Part shown: piece after piece, positions 54,101-63,100 of the stretch | How the letters are laid out: each line of letters begins with the position of its first letter | Position numbering within the stretch: position 1 is the stretch's first letter | From: Anthonomus grandis grandis | Taxonomy: Eukaryota; Arthropoda; Insecta; Coleoptera; Curculionidae | DNA length: 64,000 nucleotides | NCBI RefSeq assembly: GCF_022605725.1 | Contig: NC_065549.1 | Coordinates: 3,410,001 to 3,474,000 of the forward strand | Reading direction: 5' to 3' | Program-made: the position numbers and the translations under genes | The notes under the pieces: model-generated | Database searches by the model: none | The model's input: the letters and a program-made list of their open reading frames with translations, nothing else | What the model was told of the DNA's origin: nothing

Positions 54101-57100
54101 TAACAAAAACCTGTACTTGGCATCCGTCACCGCCAAAAGTATTATAGAGAAAAACTGCTTGTAGTTGTAAAACATACTACCAGATTTAGATGGGCTTTTT
54201 ATTCTTATGTGTTTTCCGTCTACACTTCCAACACAATGAGGAAAATCCCATTTATTGTAAAATTCTGCAGCGATATTCTCAAAACTTTTCACATCTGGTA
54301 CAGGCATGTGCTTCTTATTTAAGGTATTCCATATTGCTATACAAATTTCTATAACTATAGCCGATACAGCAGTCTTTGAAATACGAAAAGTAAAAGCTAG
54401 TTGCCTAAAAGATACTCCAGTAGCCAGATACCTGAAAAAAAAATTATTTAATAGATAATGACCAAGTACCATTTAAATCATGTAAATAAATAATAACTTA
54501 TTTAATTATGTACATTAAAAATATTATAATAATAATGGTGCTATTACTATTCTAATGTTTATTTATTTTTTCAGAGGACGAAGCAAAAAATAAGTGGAAA
54601 AACTTGAGGGATCACATCAAAAAGGAACTAAACAAAGTTCCAAAAGGAAAATCGGGAGCGTCGCAAGTCTGCCTCTGAATATACCGGGAGATGGAGTTAT
54701 TTTTATCAGATGTTGTTTTTGAAAGATATTCTTTTTCCCAGGAATACTGAGAGTAATTTACAGGATAGAGTGGATTCACCAAGCCCAGCGAATGACAATA
54801 CTCAAAACTCGACTCAAAATACTGACGAAAGTGAAGATGAAACACAAATTACCGATGAACCTGTACATACCAAATTGTCTCAGTCTGAACCCACCAAACC
54901 AGACATTTTAGGAAGTGAACCTATATTTGCTGTGCCTTCCACTTCTACGGTATCTACTAATATATCTACAGTGCCTAAAAAAAAAAAACTTGCCACACAA
55001 AATCAACTTCCAATACGTCTGCATTTGAGGCTGAATTATTGAAAATAGAATCGGAAAAGACATTGTTGTTACAAAATGAACTAAACAAAGAAAACAAAGA
55101 GGAAGACGATTTACACTTCTTTAAGTCTTTGTTACCATACTTTAAACAACTGAAACCGGTTCAAAAACTGCGCGTCCGAAATGAATTTCAAACCGTTTTA
55201 ATACGCGCATTAGAGGCCCAGGAAACTAATCTGGCTTTAAATGTGGATTCTTCTTCATCCAGCTCAAATACTCCAGTACCATCTCTTGCTGAGTATACAT
55301 CGCCAAACCCAGGGACTTCACAGTACGCAACGCTTCATAATTTTAGCCAATATTTTTAATTTCTTAATGCTTAATGTTCAGTGTAAGTTGATTATTTCTT
55401 AATTAAAGTTATTTAGAAGTAAAATTACGTACCTGATTGTTACTATCAACCTCTCTTCTACAGATATAGGCTTCTTAAAATTTGTAGTGTAATGAATGCA
55501 TTCTTCTCTAATTGCTTCAACGATATAATTAAACGTAGGTATTGACATCCTTGTATACTACTGAAATATTCTCGGATCACAGAGTAGTTTTCTATATAAA
55601 TGATGAAATTCACCAAATTTCTCCCTCATTCTATATATGCAATGTGTAGGTTTTCTGCGTCTTTTGGGTTGTTGTTTTTTGGTTATATAGATATATTTCA
55701 ATGCGGGACTTTCTGCTAACAACATAATTTTATAATTTACAGGCATCTTTAAGATTACGTGTTCACAGCAAATTCATTTCAACGACTGATTTCAATTAGG
55801 ACACTTCGTCTTAAATCGCCCGTTTCATAAACGCGAGCGGGCACCGCGGATATCGCCCGCCCGCTGTTTCCGTGTTAATTAGGACATAGCGTAATAGATC
55901 TCTGAACTGAACTATATTGACACTTGACTTTGATTGGCTCTCACTCACTAAAAGTTCAGGAGAGAGAAAGATAGAGTGACAACTCAAAGAGATGGATGAA
56001 ACCTTGGATTTTAAATTAAATTTAATAAATTTAACTGTTCTCTTTACAGAACTGTGACATGTGACGAGGTCCAAGCCTACTGCGACACGCAGGATTCCTG
56101 CTGCGCGTTCGTCGAAACGTCAGCGAAAAAAAATCAACAGGTGGACGAGGTGTTTTACCAATTATTCGCGGTTGCCAACTTGCCGGGAGAGATGGCGCCC
56201 AACCACCATAAAAGGGTCAGTACCGTTTGCACCAATAGAACCTATTTTTTTTCTTTGTAATATTTATCAGCTTTTTTGCTTTTTTTTCGCTATTTGAATC
56301 ACTTTACTAATGTTTTCAATATTTTTTGGTGCAGAAGAACATATTTCATGGTGAGTAACGTGGTGTATGCACCTTGTGTTTGTTTGTTATATGTTTTTCT
56401 ATATAAGTATGTCTTTCTTCTATATATATTTTAATAGTTGTACAATTTACACAATATAATACATAAAGATATACAGAAACATTAATACAAAAATTAGTTG
56501 CTGTAAAAAAATATGTTTTTACTTTCCAAGATGGCGTGCATTGTAGTTTACATCAAAATATGGTTTACCTGTCATTTCAAATTATAGGCTGACGTAAAAT
56601 TGCCAAGTCAAAATGATGGCGACTTAGCGCCATCTTGGAAAAATAATATCTTGAATTAACATTTTAAAAGTTGAATTTCTTTTGACAGTTTAAAGGTTAT
56701 GATGACACTTTGAAGTTTGTAATTGTCATTTTGACATAAAACTGAAATGGAAAAAAAACCAAAATGGAGGCAATTTTGAAAAACACAAATAACTTACAAT
56801 AATGTTTAATTTCAAAAGTGTATCTGGTTCCAAAACTAATTGACGTCTTCACTACCCTTCCGCCATTTTGACAGTTGGAACTGTCCAATGATTGTTTTGC
56901 TCTCAACATATATCTTTCTATGTAAAAATTACAGCTGTAAATGTCAAAATGGAGGATGGGCGGCACATAATATAGGTCATCACCATATTATCACATCATA
57001 AAAATTGCTTGACTTCAAATTCCTGAAGTAACTTTTATAAATAACTTCACGTAAACATGACAGTGGAAATTAACAAGTTGCGTCCGAGTGCCACCTCTTA

Positions 57101-60100
57101 AAGCAAACGTGAAATATTGCAATTTTAAGGTTATGTTGCGTCACTAAAAAAAACAAATCGCTGCCTTTTGAAACATCGCACGGACTTAAAACACTATTCC
57201 AGGCTCTCCAAGTGGCTCAGATCCTTGTAATAAGACTCTCACACTATCTAGAAGAGCAACATCCAAAAGGGAAAGTCGTAGATTGATTCAGTTCACTGTC
57301 AATTGCCTGGAAGAGCTTTTAGAGTACTTAGAACAATATTGCAGGCTCTCCAAGTGCCTCAGATCCTTGTAATAAGACTCTCACATTAACTAGAAGAGCA
57401 ACATCCAAAAGAGAGAGTCGTAGATTGATTCAGATTACTCTCAATTGCCTGGAAGAGCTGTTAGAGTACTTAGAACACTATTCCAGGCTCTCCAAGTGGC
57501 TCAGATTCTTATAATAAGACTCTCACAATATCTAGAAGAGCAACATCCAAAAGAGAGAGTCTTAGATTGATTCAAATCACTCTCAATTGCCTGGAAGAGC
57601 TCTTAGAGTACTTAGAACACTATGCCAGGCTCTCCAAGTGGCTCAGATCCTTATAATAAGACTCTCACAATATCTAGAAGAGCAACATCCAAAAGAGAGA
57701 GTCGTAGATAGATTCAGATTACTCTCAATTGCCTGGAAGAGCTCTTAGAGTACTTAGAACACTATTCCAGGCTCTCCAAGTGGCTCAGATCCTTGTAATA
57801 AAACACTTACATTATCTAGAAGAGCAACATCCAAAAGAGAGAGTCGTAGATTGATTCAAATCACTCTCAATTGCCTGGAAGAGCTCTTAGAGTACTTAGA
57901 ACACTATGCCAGGCTCTCCAAGTGGCTCAGATCCCTGTAATAAGACTCTCACACTATCTAGAAGAGCAACATCTAAAAGAGAGAGTCGTAGATAGATTCA
58001 GATTACTCTCAATTGCCTGGAAGAGCTCTTAGAGTACTTAGAACACTATTCCAGGCTCTCCAAGTGGCTCAGATCCTTGTAATAAAACACTTACATTATC
58101 TAGAAGAGCAACATCCAAAAGAGAGAGTCGTAGATTGATTTAGATTACTCTCAATTGTCTGAAAAAGCTCTTAGAGTACTTAGAACACTATGCCAGGCTC
58201 TCCAAGTGCCTCAGATCCTTGTAATAAAAGCCTCACTTTATCTAGAAGAGCAACATCCAAAAGAGAGACTCGTAGATTGATTTAAATCACTCTCAATTGC
58301 CTGAAAGAGCGCTTAGAGTACTTAGAACACTATTCCAGGCTCTCCAAGTGGCTCAGATTCTTATAATAAGACTCTCACAATATCTAGAAGAGCAACATCC
58401 AAAAGAGAGAGTCGTAGATTGATTCAGATTACTCTCAATTGCCTGGAAGAGCTTTTAGAGTACTTAGAACACTATGCCAGGCTCTCCAAGTGGCTCAGAT
58501 CCTTATAATAAGACTCTCACAATATCTAGAAGAGCAACATCCAAAAGAGAGAGTCGTAGATAGATTCAGATTACTCTCAATTGCCTGGAAGAGCTCTTAG
58601 AGTACTTAGAACACTATTCCAGGCTCTCCAAGTGGCTCAGATTCTTATAATAAGACTCTCACAATATCTAGAAGAGCAACATCCAAAAGAGAGAGTCTTA
58701 GATTGATTCAAATCACTCTCAATTGCCTGGAAGAGCTCTTAGAGTACTTAGAACACTATTCCAGGCTCTCCAAGTGGCTCAGATCCTTGTAATAAAACAC
58801 TTACATTATCTAGAAGAGCAACATCCAAAAGAGAGAGTCGTAGATTGATTTAAATCACTCTCAATTGCCTGAAAGAGCGCTTAGAGTACTTAGAACACTA
58901 TTCCAGGCTCTCCAAGTGGCTCAGATTCTTATAATAAGACTCTCACAATATCTAGAAGAGCAACATCCAAAAGAGAGAGTCTTAGATTGATTCAAATCAC
59001 TCTCAATTGCCTGGAAGAGCTCTTAGAGTACTTAGAACACTATGCCAGGCTCTCCAAGTGGCTCAGATCCCTGTAATAAGACTCTCACACTATCTAGAAG
59101 AGCAACATCTAAAAGAGAGAGTGGTAGATAGATTCAGATTACTCTCAATTGCCTGGAAGAGCTCTTAGAGTACTTAGAACACTATTCCAGGCTCTCCAAG
59201 TGGCTCAGATCCTTGTAATAAAACACTTACATTATCTAGAAGAGCAACATCCAAAAGAGAGAGTCGTAGATTGATTTAGATTACTCTCAATTGTCTGAAA
59301 AAGCTCTTAGAGTACTTAGAACACTATGCCAGGCTCTCCAAGTGCCTCAGATCCTTGTAATAAAAGCCTCACTTTATCTAGAAGAGCAACATCCAAAAGA
59401 GAGACTCGTAGATTGATTTAAATCACTCTCAATTGCCTGAAAGAGCGCTTAGAGTACTTAGAACACTATTCCAGGCTCTCCAAGTGGCTCAGATTCTTAT
59501 AATAAGACTCACAATATCTAGAAGAGCAACATCCAAAAGAGAGAGTCATAGATTGATTCAGGTTACTCTCAATTGCCTGGAAGAGCTTTTAGAGTACTTA
59601 GAACACTATGCCAGGCTCTCCAAGTGGCTCAGATCCTTATAATAAGACTCTCACAATATCTAGAAGAGCAACATCCAAAAGAGAGAGTCGTAGATAGATT
59701 CAGATTACTCTCAATTGCCTGGAAGAGCTCTTAGAGTACTTAGAACACTATTCCAGGCTCTCCAAGTGGCTCAGATCCTTGTAATAAAACACTTACATTA
59801 TCTAGAAGAGCAACATCCAAAAGAGAGAGTCGTAGATTGATTCAAATCACTCTCAATTGCCTGGAAGAGCTCTTAGAGTACTTAGAACACTATGCCAGGC
59901 TCTCCAAGTGGCTCAGATCCCTGTAATAAGACTCTCACACTATCTAGAAGAGCAACATCTAAAAGAGAGAGTCGTAGATAGATTCAGATTACTCTCAATT
60001 GCCTGGAAGAGCTCTTAGAGTACTTAGAACACTATTCCAGGCTCTCCAAGTGGCTCAGATCCTTGTAATAAAACACTTACATTATCTAGAAGAGCAACAT

Positions 60101-63100
60101 CCAAAAGAGAGAGTCGTAGATTGATTTAGATTACTCTCAATTGTCTGAAAAAGCTCTTAGAGTACTTAGAACACTATGCCAGGCTCTCCAAGTGCCTCAG
60201 ATCCTTGTAATAAAAGCCTCACTTTATCTAGAAGAGCAACATCCAAAAGAGAGACTCGTAGATTGATTTAAATCACTCTCAATTGCCTGAAAGAGCGCTT
60301 AGAGTACTTAGAACACTATTCCAGGCTCTCCAAGTGGCTCAGATTCTTATAATAAGACTCTCACAATATCTAGAAGAGCAACATCCAAAAGAGAGAGTCG
60401 TAGATTGATTCAGATTACTCTCAATTGCCTGGAAGAGCTTTTAGAGTACTTAGAACACTATGCCAGGCTCTCCAAGTGGCTCAGATCCTTATAATAAGAC
60501 TCTCACAATATCTAGAAGAGCAACATCCAAAAGAGAGAGTCGTAGATAGATTCAGATTACTCTCAATTGCCTGGAAGAGCTCTTAGAGTACTTAGAACAC
60601 TATTCCAGGCTCTCCAAGTGGCTCAGATCCTTGTAATAAAACACTTACATTATCTAGAAGAGCAACATCCAAAAGAGAGACTCGTAGATTGATTTAAATC
60701 ACTCTCAATTGCCTGAAAGAGCGCTTAGAGTACTTAGAACACTATTCCAGGCTCTCCAAGTGGCTCAGATTCTTATAATAAGACTCACAATATCTAGAAG
60801 AGCAACATCCAAAAGAGAGAGTCATAGATTGATTCAGGTTACTCTCAATTGCCTGGAAGAGCTTTTAGAGTACTTAGAACACTATGCCAGGCTCTCCAAG
60901 TGGCTCAGATCCTTATAATAAGACTCTCACAATATCTAGAAGAGCAACATCCAAAAGAGAGAGTCGTAGATAGATTCAGATTACTCTCAATTGCCTGGAA
61001 GAGCTCTTAGAGTACTTAGAACACTATTCCAGGCTCTCCAAGTGGCTCAGATCCTTGTAATAAAACACTTACATTATCTAGAAGAGCAACATCCAAAAGA
61101 GAGAGTCGTAGATTGATTCAAATCACTCTCAATTGCCTGGAAGAGCTCTTAGAGTACTTAGAACACTATGCCAGGCTCTCCAAGTGGCTCAGATCCCTGT
61201 AATAAGACTCTCACACTATCTAGAAGAGCAACATCTAAAAGAGAGAGTCGTAGATAGATTCAGATTACTCTCAATTGCCTGGAAGAGCTCTTAGAGTACT
61301 TAGAACACTATTCCAGGCTCTCCAAGTGGCTCAGATCCTTGTAATAAAACACTTACATTATCTAGAGGAGCAACATCCAAAAGAGAGAGTCGTAGATTAA
61401 TTCAGTTCACTGTCAATTGCCTGGAAGAGCTCTTAGAGTACTTAGAATACTATTCCAGGCTCTCCAAGTGGCTCAGATCCTTGTAATAAGACTCTTACAT
61501 TATCTGGAAGAGCAAGTCCCAAAAGAAAGAGTCCTAAGTTGACTCAGATCACTCTTAATTATTTATTAGTTAATTTTCACCAACCGTTATTAAAATTTTA
61601 TTTTCTAATTGGAAATTCAATCCAATTCAAGTTAATTTTCTCTACTAATGGATCCAAAATCTTTCTGAGACTTGAACTATGAAACGCTCCAACTTATACT
61701 TAAATTCTCTCTGTTCTGCATTAAATGGCGAAAGCCTTGCTGTCGATTTTTCTTGTGTCAAAAGTAGGAAACTGCATTTAGTGCGAACAATTTTTACAGA
61801 AATTTGCAATCTATTATTCTTATTACAGTAAACTGTGAATAATTGTTCGTTTCCGTGCGTAATTCTGCCAATAAAAGCCAGATGGCCTCAGATGTAGCGA
61901 GGATTATAACTGTTTTATTCGAACTAAGGCATACCCTTCAAATGTTTCCAATACTCACATTTATTTATTAATTAGTAATAACTATTAGTAAAGGCATTTA
62001 TACGGTATTTTCACAAATAAATACAAACCAACATAGAAAAACATATCACACAAACACTTCACCAAAAAAAAAAAATGCGTGTCATATTTTGTTTGTTTTC
62101 ATGTATCTTCCTCTTCTTTTGACATGCCTATCTTCACTATTATCTTCTTCTCTTCCAAAAAATACGTTAGCATCGTGCCTTTTTCACATTTACCATGTTT
62201 ACACACAACCTTTAATGCGCATTAAGGTTCCGTGTATACGGGAGAAGATTAATTTTTTCGCATTAGTTTTCAGTGCTGTCAACTAGCAAAAATTTAAAAA
62301 CCGAGATTTAAAGAATTATATTCTTTTATTAGATATATTTTTTCAAATCTCTTCTACCTAAGTAATTTTTAAATTAATTATTTAGGTTATATACAGGGTG
62401 GTCCAGTTCAAACGTCATTAATTTTAATACGTGATAGAGAATTGAAAAAGAAATAGACTTTAATTATAAAATTTTTCTCAGAAATGTTTAATAACAAAGA
62501 TACAGGGTGTTAAAGGTAAGAATAATTATTTGCTTATTTGTTATAACTTTTAAACTACCGGCTTAATTTGAATTAAATTTCGCATACAGGTTATTGTAGT
62601 AAATTGTCAATTACTGATGAAGTCAATTTTTTTAAAAATTGCCAGTGGCGTAACATACGGAGGGACTTAAAAATTATGATAAACATTTCTGAGAAAAATT
62701 TTATAATGAAAGTCTATTTCTTTTTAAATTCTCTATCACGTACTAAAATTAATGACATTTAAACTGGACCACCCCGTATAATAAAAATGTCAACGTTAAA
62801 ACTTCTTCTTAGAATTGTCGTATAAACACATGCCAAAGCGTTCTTAATTTGCCCTAATTCGCATTAATGGCACGTGTAAACTTAGTAAGTGACATGCCCA
62901 CGTAAAAAACTCACTAAAACTCGCTCTTTAAACGTTAACAGATCAGCGCCAACTTCGGGGCGCCGTGCCCCCTGCCGCCCCCCAACCCCTCGCACCTGTC
63001 CAAGAAGTACCATCTGTCGGTGAAGAGGAGACTGAGCGACGCCTGTGGGGTTGTAGCCCCAAACGTAAGAAGACCAAGCATAAGAACTGACTTAATGATA

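Larger units (their letters stand above)
52941..55891. mobile_element. PIF/Harbinger transposon copy 2, complete ends, TAA target duplication
   Basis: Flanked by TAA (52938-52940 and 55892-55894). Inverted ends: CGCCATGTCCTAATTGAACG (left) and CGCTATGTCCTAATTAACAC (right, reversed), followed by GC-rich GGGCG repeats on both sides. The empty site can be read from the other end of the host element (TTCAGAGATCTATTAAAATC), confirming exact insertion at TAA. Length 2951 bp. Two antisense, interlocked genes: transposase (-) and MADF/BESS protein (+). Confidence 0.92.
49296..55904. mobile_element. Old TIR element split by Harbinger copy 2
   Basis: Left end TTCAGAGATCTATTAAAATC then TTTGATGTG (49296 on) is matched in reverse by the right end once Harbinger copy 2 is removed: 52865-52940 continued at 55895-55904. 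Similarity extends more than 100 bp inward (TGTCGCATGATATACATGTT / TGTCACATGACATGCATGTT, then TAAAT and AAGATTTTATAT-like sequence). Without the insertion it is about 3.7 kb. No transposase is visible; the interior holds the ~177 bp array. Superfamily unknown. Confidence 0.65.

Noticed and set aside
59433..60918. Identical 69-codon ORFs at 59433 and 60709
   Set aside because: Products of the 142 bp satellite reading in phase for two units.
57190..61560. CRISPR or coding tandem repeat
   Set aside because: No spacers and stops in all frames over most units; it is a satellite.
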